A stretch of DNA of 64,000 nt, taken from CALKYB01 sp964510575. GTDB taxonomy: Bacteria; Bdellovibrionota_C; UBA2361; SZUA-149; CALKYB01. Shown one piece after another: positions 25,877-33,504 of this stretch. Both the position numbers and the translations under genes were made by a program. The notes under the pieces are model-generated. The model saw only the letters and a program-made list of their open reading frames with translations. It had not been told where the DNA came from and ran no database searches. The first letter of the stretch is position 1. Each line of letters opens with the position of its first letter. The DNA is taken from contig CAZECN010000011.1 in assembly GCA_964510575.1 (NCBI GenBank), forward strand, positions 18,645 to 82,644, in the 5' to 3' direction.

Positions 25877-27415
25877 CTATAGATCGCAAATACTAGAGTT
25901 TCTTTTAATAATTAAAGTCAGGCGGTCTCCTTCAAGCAGCTCGTAGTCCCTAAAAGGATTGACATGCTGTTCGGTAAGTCCATTTTCTTCGACTCTTTCT
26001 ACTGCAATTAAAAGTGAGTCAAGCTCCTTTTTGAAATAGTTCGTAGCTTCGTAGAAAGTTTTTCCAATTAAGTCCTTTGGTAGGTCCATTTTTCTGAAAT
26101 AGTTTCCTTCCTTGTGTGAGAGAATGTCAGAGACAATACCTGAGATTCCTTCATTTACTGCGGAAGAAGCAAATAGTCCGGCTGAGAGATTATTTCTTGA
26201 AACAATTTCTTCGACCCCAGCGAGTTTAAGGTGAGAAGCATTATCGGCACTAATCAGCTCAGCGCAGGTGAAGATAGTTGGGTTTAACTTTTCGATTGTC
26301 AGGGCGGCTAGCACTGTTCTGGCATCACGATCCTGATCCCCAAGGTTTTTGCCTGTTAGGCCTGAGTCAGTTAGCACCAGTGCAGTTTTGGCTTTAGCAG
26401 CACCAGCTTTCTCCAAAACTTCGATTTTCGTAAAGTCTTCGTTGAGATGAAAGAGTCTCTTTTTGTTCTTCAATGGCAATTCTAAAAGGTTTTTCTCGGT
26501 TTCTGCTACGAGAACTACTCCTTTTCGCCAGACATCTGGCGCTGCCTCAAGTTCTTGAAGAATAATATCCACCTTAGAGTCGTAACCACATATGATAATA
26601 TGGTTTTCAAGGTCTTTTAGTTGCAGGTCGTGAGCTTCCATTCTTGATTTAAAATAGTTGGTCATCGCAGCTGAAATTGTACCTACCATAATGGCAAATA
26701 CCACCAGTCCGGCGAGAGTGGTTAGTAAAGTAACAATCTTTCCGCCTTTAGTTTTGGGTATTTCACCCACAACTTCACCGGAAATAAAAAGAAGACTAGA
26801 GTTCCAAACCTGATCTCCTAGAGTTGAAATAGGAATTGCCGTATCAGGATTAATTCGTTCAAAATTTAGAAAGGCTACAGCTGAACATACGATCAGCAAA
26901 GCAGCAGTCAGCGCAAGGAAGCCAAAACTTCCAAAATGTTTTTCAAGCCTTGATGAAAGCCAACCAGACTCTTTTAAAAGTAAGGTTGCGGCTCGGGCTA
27001 AACGAAGTATTCTTAGAAGCCTCAGAACCCTCAAGGTTCGAAAGAATCTAAACAACGGAATGACTGCAATGATGTCTATCCAGTAATTAGAGAAAAATAT
27101 TTTCTTATTCCTGGCAACCACACCTCTTAAGGTTAATTCAACACAGAAAAACCAGGTAAGAATGTCGTTAAGCCCTTCTATGCTAGTTAGTCTGGGTCCT
27201 TTAGGGAGGAGGAATTCTAAGATTATCAGGAAGACACTGATCAGGATCATTAAGGCGATGATGATGTTTACAGAAGTAGACTCTAGCCAGCGCTGAATAT
27301 TGTCAGCAGCTCTGTAGGAGATGTAACCACCTTTGGTCATTCTCAATCGGCGCGCTTTTTCCTCAAGGGTGAGGATTTTTTTTGCCTCAGATTTTTGTCG
27401 CTTTGTCTCTGGCAT
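25877..27415 (-). CDS. Voltage-sensor-like ion channel with TrkA-N/RCK domain and atypical pore
   Basis: The N-terminal part resembles a six-helix cation channel: S1-S3 hydrophobic segments, an S4-like arginine ladder LRVLRLLRILRLARAATLLL near residue 135, and S5-pore-S6. The pore reads WNSSLLFISGEVVGEIPKTK at about 203-222 where K+ channels have TVGYGD, so the filter lacks the K+ signature. Residues 270-385 form a Rossmann NAD-binding domain (ENHIIICGYDSKVDIILQEL). A further ligand-like region ends in NGLTEQHVNPFRDYELLEGD. This combination recalls CASTOR/POLLUX-type and RCK channels, but ion selectivity is open. It lies convergent to the AI-2E gene. Confidence 0.78.
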   Translation of the reverse strand: MPETKRQKSEAKKILTLEEKARRLRMTKGGYISYRAADNIQRWLESTSVNIIIALMILISVFLIILEFLLPKGPRLTSIEGLNDILTWFFCVELTLRGVVARNKKIFFSNYWIDIIAVIPLFRFFRTLRVLRLLRILRLARAATLLLKESGWLSSRLEKHFGSFGFLALTAALLIVCSAVAFLNFERINPDTAIPISTLGDQVWNSSLLFISGEVVGEIPKTKGGKIVTLLTTLAGLVVFAIMVGTISAAMTNYFKSRMEAHDLQLKDLENHIIICGYDSKVDIILQELEAAPDVWRKGVVLVAETEKNLLELPLKNKKRLFHLNEDFTKIEVLEKAGAAKAKTALVLTDSGLTGKNLGDQDRDARTVLAALTIEKLNPTIFTCAELISADNASHLKLAGVEEIVSRNNLSAGLFASSAVNEGISGIVSDILSHKEGNYFRKMDLPKDLIGKTFYEATNYFKKELDSLLIAVERVEENGLTEQHVNPFRDYELLEGDRLTLIIKRNSSICDL

Positions 27416-27693
27416 TCCTCAGCTCAAGCCGCCGTATTCTTAAGGTGTTTTAAAGTTAGAATTAGGATGCTGCAAAATAGGCAGGCATTCCTGCAAATCA
27501 CTGATTTTCTTCGATAATTTTAGCAAAATCGGCCTTATTGGTCTAAGTCTTTAAAAACATTAAATAAATCTTAGTTGTCGAAGTTGCCCCTAAGAGACAC
27601 GGACTTGAATTCTAAATTTTCTATGTTGATCTTTGTCCCTGATGGTGAACATCTAAGTAGTCTTAATAATTAACACAATATGGGAGCACTACA
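27416..27693. other. Divergent intergenic region between channel and dodecin genes
   Basis: This 278-bp AT-rich spacer separates divergent genes and should hold promoters for both. I could not assign -35/-10 boxes with confidence. No gene is supported. Confidence 0.3.
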
Positions 27694-27912
27694 ATGAGTG
27701 AACAAATCGAGGAAGGCGCAATTAAGATTATTGAAGTCATGGGTGTTTCAACCAAGAGCTTCGAAAATGCTGTAGAGCAAGCGGTAGCTAAGGCCTCTAA
27801 GAGCATTAAGGGAATTACTGGGGTTGAGGTGCTTAAGCACTCTGCCAGAGTAAATGAAAGCGGAATTTCACAATTTCGAGTCAACTGTAAGCTAGCTTTT
27901 GTTGTTAAGTAA
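27694..27912 (+). CDS. Dodecin-family flavin-binding-like protein
   Basis: The 72-residue protein has the dodecin pattern IKIIEVMGVSTKSFENAVEQ, then AVAKASKSIKGITGVEVLKH, ending FRVNCKLAFVVK. Dodecins form dodecameric shells that store flavins or CoA. The Trp that stacks on the flavin in characterised dodecins (WFEV region) is missing here; the sequence reads TGVEV. The protein may therefore bind another ligand or none. A perfect hairpin terminator lies 39 bp downstream, so the gene is likely monocistronic. Confidence 0.82.
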   Translation: MSEQIEEGAIKIIEVMGVSTKSFENAVEQAVAKASKSIKGITGVEVLKHSARVNESGISQFRVNCKLAFVVK

Positions 27913-27950
27913 AAAGCTTAGCTGACCTAAATCTAGGCGTTGTAGGTTTA

Positions 27951-27974
27951 AGGAGGCCCCAATAGGGGCCTCCT
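27951..27974 (+). terminator. GC-rich hairpin downstream of the dodecin gene
   Basis: AGGAGGCCCC, loop AATA, GGGGCCTCCT form a perfect 10-bp stem 38 nt after the stop. Only TTTT at 27982-27985 follows after seven other bases, so it is a terminator-like structure without an ideal U-tract. Confidence 0.6.
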
Positions 27975-28151
27975 AGCAAGGTTTTCAAAGCCTTTTTAGG
28001 TCACATATTGTCCAGCCTTTGTAATAACAATATTAGACGGCTATAGAAGAGTGGGGAAACCCTTATTAGCCATAACCGACCTAAACGGTTTTATTTGTTT
28101 TTTCTTATTTTTTATTGGTTTTAACTCGGGTCTTTGTTGAGGACTGGTCTG

Positions 28152-28376
28152 ATGCCAAGAAACCTATTCGTAAGCGATCAAAATTTCACTAGAAAACATC
28201 TTAATCGTATTAAGAAATTGAATACTGTTGAACCTACACCTTCTAACTCAATTCAGCTTGATATAGAGCGCAAGCTTAAGTCAGGTGGGCTAGTGGTTGT
28301 GCCTATGAAAGGCCTTGGTGGTCGCCAATCAGTAACCGAGCCTGGTTCAAGAAAAGTCAGTACCAAGTGGCACTAG
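28152..28376 (+). CDS. Small basic protein of unknown function
   Basis: From the ATG at 28152 (GAGG about 10 nt upstream) it encodes 74 residues, beginning MPRNLFVSDQNFTRKHLNRI and ending SRKVSTKWH. It is basic and lacks a signal peptide or membrane segment. No family is recognised. It is isolated, with about 190 bp on the downstream side, and its reality rests on a plausible ribosome site and codon pattern alone. Confidence 0.45.
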   Translation: MPRNLFVSDQNFTRKHLNRIKKLNTVEPTPSNSIQLDIERKLKSGGLVVVPMKGLGGRQSVTEPGSRKVSTKWH

Positions 28377-28588
28377 ACCTTAATTCACTCCTCTCATAAA
28401 TTGATGAATTCACACGGGGCTGTAAAGCTTTGAGCCTAAGGGCCTCTTGTCTGATTCGTTGGAAACTTAAGTTCCTTGGAATAGTCTCAAGAAATGACTA
28501 CCAAGGAACTTATTTCATTTATTTCATAGTTCCTCTTTAAGACTTTTGGTAAGTAACTAGTGAGAGTTTGCTCATTAGTCGGGTTTCT

Positions 28589-29920
28589 ATGAAAACTAAA
28601 ACCTCAGCTATTAATCACATCTTTATACTTTTTCTTCTAGCCAGCATCTTGGTTGCGGGTTGGCAGGGAAAGATGAAAGAAATCACAGACAGTAGTTTTG
28701 ACGCAGCCAAAGGGTCTGTATCCTTAGCTATTGGCTTGATTGGAGTGATGGCCCTTTGGCTTGGACTGGTTAGGATATTAGAGGCTGGTGGAGCGATGTT
28801 CTCACTGGCTAACTTGGTCAAGCCTTTGATGAGAAGACTTTTTCCAGATGTTCCGGCGGATCATCCAGCTATGGGCGCGATGATGCTCAACATGTCTGCA
28901 AACATGCTTGGATTGGGTAACGCCGCTACTCCCTTTGGTATCCGAGCGATGATGGAGCTGAACCGTCTCAACCCGATGAAGGGTACCGCCACCAATGCAA
29001 TGTGTACTTTTTTAGCCATTAATACCTCCAGCGTGGCTTTGTTACCTCTTGGAGTTATTGGTGTTCGAGCTGCTGCTGGAAGCAGTGTGCCAGCCAGTAT
29101 TTTTGTGCCGACGATTTTGGCCACCTTGGCCTCGACTATGGTTGCAATTACCTTTTCTTTAGCGCTGGCAGGAGCAGACCGGAAGTATAAAAAAAGTGTC
29201 AGAGAAGCAGGCCCTTTAACTGAAGATGAATCAGTAGATGCTGAACAGGAAGAAGTTGAGGTAGATAGCTACGAACATCTTCTGGTGGAGCCGAGTGGTG
29301 CCTCCAAGATTGTTTCACTCATCGCTTTGGTTAGCATATTTGCTCTGGCGATCAGAGCAGGTTTTCAAACTCAAGATACCGCCAGAGAGTTCTTGTTAAA
29401 TGAATTGATGAGCAACTGGCTAATGCCATTCTTGATGCTTGCGATAATTTGTTACGGACTGTGGCGAGGAGTGAAAATCTATGATGCAGTTTGTGAAGGA
29501 GCTAAGCAGGGTTTTGACATAGCTGTGAAAATCATCCCCTATCTAGTCGCTATTCTTGTCGCAATTGCTATGTTCCGAGCCTCAGGGGCCATGGGCATTC
29601 TTGAATACCTTGTGTCTCCCATAACTAGTTTATTTGGTTTGCCAGCGGATGTCCTACCGATGGCAATTGTTAGACCACTTTCTGGTAGTGGGGCGTTTGG
29701 CGTAATGAGTGCAATTGTGGAGCAAGCTCCGGATAGCTATAGCTCCTATGTTGCCTCGACCATGATGGGCAGCACTGAAACAACTTTTTATGTTTTAGCG
29801 GTTTACTTTGGGGCTGTTGGGGTCACAAAGATAAGGCATGCTGTTGTAGCTGCTCTGCTTGCGGACATTACAGGAGTTTTGGCTAGCTGTTACTTTTGTA
29901 GTCTTTTTTGGCAAGTTTAG
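28589..29920 (+). CDS. SpmA/SpmB-type nucleoside-recognition membrane protein (fused)
   Basis: The 443-residue protein unites two Gate/nucleoside-recognition halves. The N-terminal half matches SpmA with AKGSVSLAIGLIGVMALWLG, MMLNMSANMLGLGNAATPFG and INTSSVALLPLGVIGVRA. The C-terminal half matches SpmB with KIIPYLVAILVAIAMFRASG and SGAFGVMSAIV. In Bacillus the two are separate sporulation proteins; fused forms occur in non-sporulating bacteria and probably transport a metabolite. The ATG at 28589 is preferred over an upstream TTG at 28568; neither has a clear ribosome site. Confidence 0.85.
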   Translation: MKTKTSAINHIFILFLLASILVAGWQGKMKEITDSSFDAAKGSVSLAIGLIGVMALWLGLVRILEAGGAMFSLANLVKPLMRRLFPDVPADHPAMGAMMLNMSANMLGLGNAATPFGIRAMMELNRLNPMKGTATNAMCTFLAINTSSVALLPLGVIGVRAAAGSSVPASIFVPTILATLASTMVAITFSLALAGADRKYKKSVREAGPLTEDESVDAEQEEVEVDSYEHLLVEPSGASKIVSLIALVSIFALAIRAGFQTQDTAREFLLNELMSNWLMPFLMLAIICYGLWRGVKIYDAVCEGAKQGFDIAVKIIPYLVAILVAIAMFRASGAMGILEYLVSPITSLFGLPADVLPMAIVRPLSGSGAFGVMSAIVEQAPDSYSSYVASTMMGSTETTFYVLAVYFGAVGVTKIRHAVVAALLADITGVLASCYFCSLFWQV

Positions 29921-30213
29921 CCGAGCAGCAGAGTTTTGTTAATTTAGTCTAAAGTTAAGCTAAAAACTAGGGATTGTTTCTTAACTCTATTGATTGAAGA
30001 ACCTTAGTTTATTGTGATAACCTAGACGTCAAACAACAATCTAGGCACTCTCTAGAAGGTGCGTGCATAGAAAAAAAACAGTTTACTTAAACTGGCTTCC
30101 GATTAAGACGGTAGCCATGTATTTGGATTTAAGTGTTCTGTCCGGCATCAGTGCTGGCTCCGCCCCTTCTTAGTAGGAATTTTCTCCTTTGAAATCGTGG
30201 GGCTTGGGCTCCC
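29921..30213. other. Intergenic region with a 16-bp palindrome
   Basis: No gene is supported. At 30079-30094 CAGTTTACTTAAACTG is a near-perfect dyad (7-bp arms around CT), about 120 bp upstream of the repeat-protein gene, a possible operator. A C+T-rich stretch follows. The start of the next gene is a weak TTG. Confidence 0.3.
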
Positions 30214-32412
30214 TTGAGACCTGTGTCGAAATCGAAAACTTCAAAACTGAATATAGAACTTAATCAAAGTATAGTAGCGATATCTCGTTGTCGTGATCGG
30301 CAGTATTCGGAAAAATTGATTGAGTTCGACAGGATTTGGAAAAAATCCTCTGAGGACTTCAATGAAGTTAACCTATCTACAATTATCTATTCGATAGCCA
30401 AAAGTAAGCCACGAAATAAACCCTTAGGGTTTTTAGAAGAAAAAATCATTAAGGAATTTATTGCTCTCGCATTACCGAGGCTTTCTGAGTTTAACTCTGT
30501 GGCTTTGGCTAATACGGTTTGGGCCTTTTCTACTTTAGGTTACTCTGCACCGGCCATCTATAAAGAGATCGCCAAAGAAGCCATTGATAAAATTGATGAT
30601 TATCATGCGCAGAGCCTATCAATAACGGCTTGGGCTTTTGCTTCAGCGGGGGAGCGTAACGATCGACTCTTCGATGCTTTAGCTTTTCAGGGTGTAAAAA
30701 TTATAGATAACTTTACTCCGCAAGCACTGTCCAATATTAGCTGGGCTTTCGCAAAAATGAGTATTCCTAACCAAGCTTTGTTTGAAGCAGTGTCGGCCAA
30801 GTCGATAGAAGAAGTGCGTAGTTTCCGTCCACAAAATATAGCCAATATTTCCTGGGCCTTTGCTAAGAATGGACATTTTGATCAACGGCTTTTTGAGGTT
30901 CTTGCTGAGAAGTCTTGTGAGTCAATTGGTCAATTTAGGGCCCAGAATATTTCAAATACGGCATGGGCATATGCGACTGTCGGAATTGAGAATGAAGAAC
31001 TCTTTAATCAAATTTCTTCCTATGTTGTTAAGAATTTAAAAGATTTTAATTCACAGGCCGTTTCAAATACTTCTTGGGCATATGCAAAGCTAGGGATTCG
31101 TGATGAGCCGCTTTTTGCTTCGCTTGCTACCAGAGCTGTGGCTCAAGCCGATAGTTTTAATCCACAAGGATTGGCCAATACTCTTTGGTCTTTTGCTACT
31201 CTAGAAATAGAGAACCCAACGCTTTTTGATACCTTCGCCAATTGTGCGATTGATAGAATTGAAAGTTTAGTTCCTCAGAATCTTTCAAATATTGCTTGGG
31301 CTTTTGCTACTGCTGATGTCCGTAACATGAGATTGTTTGGGGCATTAGCGGTTGAGGTGGAAAAGAAACTGGCGGATTTTAATTCACAGAACTTAGCCAA
31401 TACCGTATGGGCTTATGCGAGGGTTTTAGGTAACGTGGTTGGAGAGTTTTCTAAGGGGGAAATTAAGGAAGAGAGATTCTTTGGTAGAATTGCTAAAGTT
31501 GCTATGAGTAAAATAGAGCTTTTTGACCCTTTGGAGCTTTCTAGTATTGCTTGGTCGTACGCTAGGTTAAATATTGAAGACGAGGAATTTTTCCGAGTTA
31601 TCGCTCTTGAGTCTATAAATAAGATAGACCAATTTAAACCTCAGAATATAGCTAATGTTCTTTGGGCTTACGCTACTCTTAACTTCGATCAGCCAAAAAT
31701 GTTTGAAGTTTTGGTTGATGCAGCTATTAGAATCAAGGAGGAATGTAATTCCCAAGATGTTTCTAATACACTTTGGGCTCTAAGCGTTCTGAACTTTAAG
31801 AGTGCCAAACTTTGTAAAGAACTTGCGCCTCGAGTTTTGACTAAGAAAGAGAATTTTAATTCCCAAAATATTTGTAATCTTTTCTGGGCACTTTCTCTTT
31901 ATGAAAAGGAAGATTTTGAAGCTTACCTGCCGTTACTTGCTGAGAATTCGGAGTTTTCCAAAGGATCTAGTGTCGAGATAGTGCAGCTGTATCATGCTTT
32001 TCTGATTCAGGATTACCAGGCACCTCCATGGCTAGAGAGAGAGTTTCGAAAGGCTCTGGAGAGGGTTGTCAGAGATGATTTCGATACGCCTGGTGAAGAG
32101 AAAAGTCATAATGGCGAGTTAGAGAAAATGCTTAGAGAGTTTGATGAGCATATGGTTCAACATTCATGTAAAGAAGGACTGTTTTTTGACTATCAAGCCA
32201 AGACCTTTGGAAAAGACTTTTTCATTGACTACGTGACGCAAAAGGAAATATTTGTCGGTGGAGATGTTAATGGCAGAAAGAAGGGAGGGGTTGAGGTTAA
32301 AGATCGCTTAACTGAAAAAGTGGAATATAAATATCTACGAATAGTCGAAGAGGAATGGCTTCAGCTCAGCGATAAAAAAGGATGGTTGGAGGAAATTTTG
32401 ACCAGCCTTTAG
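30214..32412 (+). CDS. HPR/OPR-like repeat protein with C-terminal RAP-like domain
   Basis: Residues about 85-565 consist of about 13 tandem helical repeats of 37 residues, each with the core pattern F.pQ.(L/I)(S/A)N(T/I).WA(F/Y)A, for example TPQALSNISWAFAKMSIPNQ. The periodicity is 111 bp. The last 80 residues end in an EW-containing element (VEYKYLRIVEEEWLQLSDKK) typical of the RAP domain. HPR/OPR repeat plus RAP is known from FASTK and algal or apicomplexan organelle proteins that bind RNA and affect transcript stability or processing. In bacteria it is rare. I infer a sequence-specific RNA-binding protein; no nuclease active site is visible. The start is a TTG at 30214, with uncertain support. 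Confidence 0.72.
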   Translation: MRPVSKSKTSKLNIELNQSIVAISRCRDRQYSEKLIEFDRIWKKSSEDFNEVNLSTIIYSIAKSKPRNKPLGFLEEKIIKEFIALALPRLSEFNSVALANTVWAFSTLGYSAPAIYKEIAKEAIDKIDDYHAQSLSITAWAFASAGERNDRLFDALAFQGVKIIDNFTPQALSNISWAFAKMSIPNQALFEAVSAKSIEEVRSFRPQNIANISWAFAKNGHFDQRLFEVLAEKSCESIGQFRAQNISNTAWAYATVGIENEELFNQISSYVVKNLKDFNSQAVSNTSWAYAKLGIRDEPLFASLATRAVAQADSFNPQGLANTLWSFATLEIENPTLFDTFANCAIDRIESLVPQNLSNIAWAFATADVRNMRLFGALAVEVEKKLADFNSQNLANTVWAYARVLGNVVGEFSKGEIKEERFFGRIAKVAMSKIELFDPLELSSIAWSYARLNIEDEEFFRVIALESINKIDQFKPQNIANVLWAYATLNFDQPKMFEVLVDAAIRIKEECNSQDVSNTLWALSVLNFKSAKLCKELAPRVLTKKENFNSQNICNLFWALSLYEKEDFEAYLPLLAENSEFSKGSSVEIVQLYHAFLIQDYQAPPWLEREFRKALERVVRDDFDTPGEEKSHNGELEKMLREFDEHMVQHSCKEGLFFDYQAKTFGKDFFIDYVTQKEIFVGGDVNGRKKGGVEVKDRLTEKVEYKYLRIVEEEWLQLSDKKGWLEEILTSL

Positions 32413-32424
32413 AGATCCTAGGTC

Positions 32425-33348
32425 TCACTTGAATTGTGCTATCATTTGATGGATTTCTTCTAGCTTTTCTTCTGCTGCTATCTTTCCAATATCTACAACG
32501 GGGCCTCCACGGTGAAAGTCCAGGAAGCCAACATGTGATACAGCCGGTGTTATGACTAAGTCAGGTGGGTTGGCTTTTAGTTTCAATTCAGAGAGGATTT
32601 TTTGGCTGACACAAACTGTCTTTTCCATAATTTCAAGAGCATTGGGTCCTTGTAGTCTGTCAGCTAGCGGCAGTTTTTCTGCGAGCCCAATAAGGTATTG
32701 TGCTGCCGTTTTAACCTCCGCTGGCCATAGACGTTTATCTTCTTCTGTTTCATCTGTTTCAATTACTGAAGTTGAAGAATCGCTGAAAAGATCCACTGCG
32801 ATCACTAAGTCTGCTCCTAGAGATCTATTAAGTTCCACAGGCACTGGCTCTAGAGTTCCACCATCAACTAAAAGCTTATTATCTTGAACTACGGGGGTGA
32901 AGATACCAGGAATAGCAAAGCTTGCTTTTAGTGCTTGATCCAAAGGTCCTGAACTAAAGGTTTCTAGTTCTCCAGATTCTAAATCTGCACTAACTGCACC
33001 GAATGGTAGTTCAAGATCTTCGATAAGTTTGCAACCGGCTAATTCGATAAGCATTTCTACGGCATTTTTACCGCTGAAAACTCCACCTAGAGACCAAGAA
33101 GGGCTTAGCAGCCTTGGTAGTTCAGTTAGCTTTATTGAAGTTGCAGTGCTCTCAAGTTTACCGAGATTACCTGACGCATATACAGCTCCTACGATTGCTC
33201 CAATACTTGTGCCGGTTACGATATCTACCTGGATCCCAGCATCTTGAAGCACCTTTAGGATTCCAATATGAGCGAAGCCTTTAGCACCACCGCCTCCAAG
33301 AGCAATTCCAATCCGAGGCGAGCCATTACTTTTTTTTGAACTATTCAT
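32425..33348 (-). CDS. Patatin-like phospholipase (RssA/NTE-type)
   Basis: The 307-residue protein has the oxyanion glycine loop GGGGAKGFAHIGILKVLQ, the nucleophile elbow GTSIGAIVGAVYASG (Ser in GxSxG) and a catalytic Asp in LLVDGGTLEPVPV. These define bacterial patatins, which are lysophospholipases or esterases. No signal peptide is present, so it probably acts in the cytoplasm or at the inner membrane. Its cellular role is unknown. It converges on the RAP-repeat gene with a 12-bp gap. Confidence 0.9.
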   Translation of the reverse strand: MNSSKKSNGSPRIGIALGGGGAKGFAHIGILKVLQDAGIQVDIVTGTSIGAIVGAVYASGNLGKLESTATSIKLTELPRLLSPSWSLGGVFSGKNAVEMLIELAGCKLIEDLELPFGAVSADLESGELETFSSGPLDQALKASFAIPGIFTPVVQDNKLLVDGGTLEPVPVELNRSLGADLVIAVDLFSDSSTSVIETDETEEDKRLWPAEVKTAAQYLIGLAEKLPLADRLQGPNALEIMEKTVCVSQKILSELKLKANPPDLVITPAVSHVGFLDFHRGGPVVDIGKIAAEEKLEEIHQMIAQFK

Positions 33349-33469
33349 TTCGTAGTTAAGCTTAATGTTAAAAACAAAGTTCAGCTAATTTATGCCTTCT
33401 AACCGCAGTTGCCAATAATTTTTCTGATAATTTGGGATTATTATATCGACCTTTCACTTCATAAAGTAA

Positions 33470-33504
33470 GCGTTTGGGAGGTTCTCGTCGAGCCTCCTAA
33501 ACGC
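33470..33504 (-). terminator. Hairpin abutting the recD2 stop codon
   Basis: GCGTTTGGGAGG (33470-33481) and CCTCCTAAACGC (33493-33504) form a 12-bp stem with a single G-T pair and an 11-nt loop. On the minus strand it begins directly after the recD2 stop and is followed by TTACTTT, a modest U-rich tail. Confidence 0.6.
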
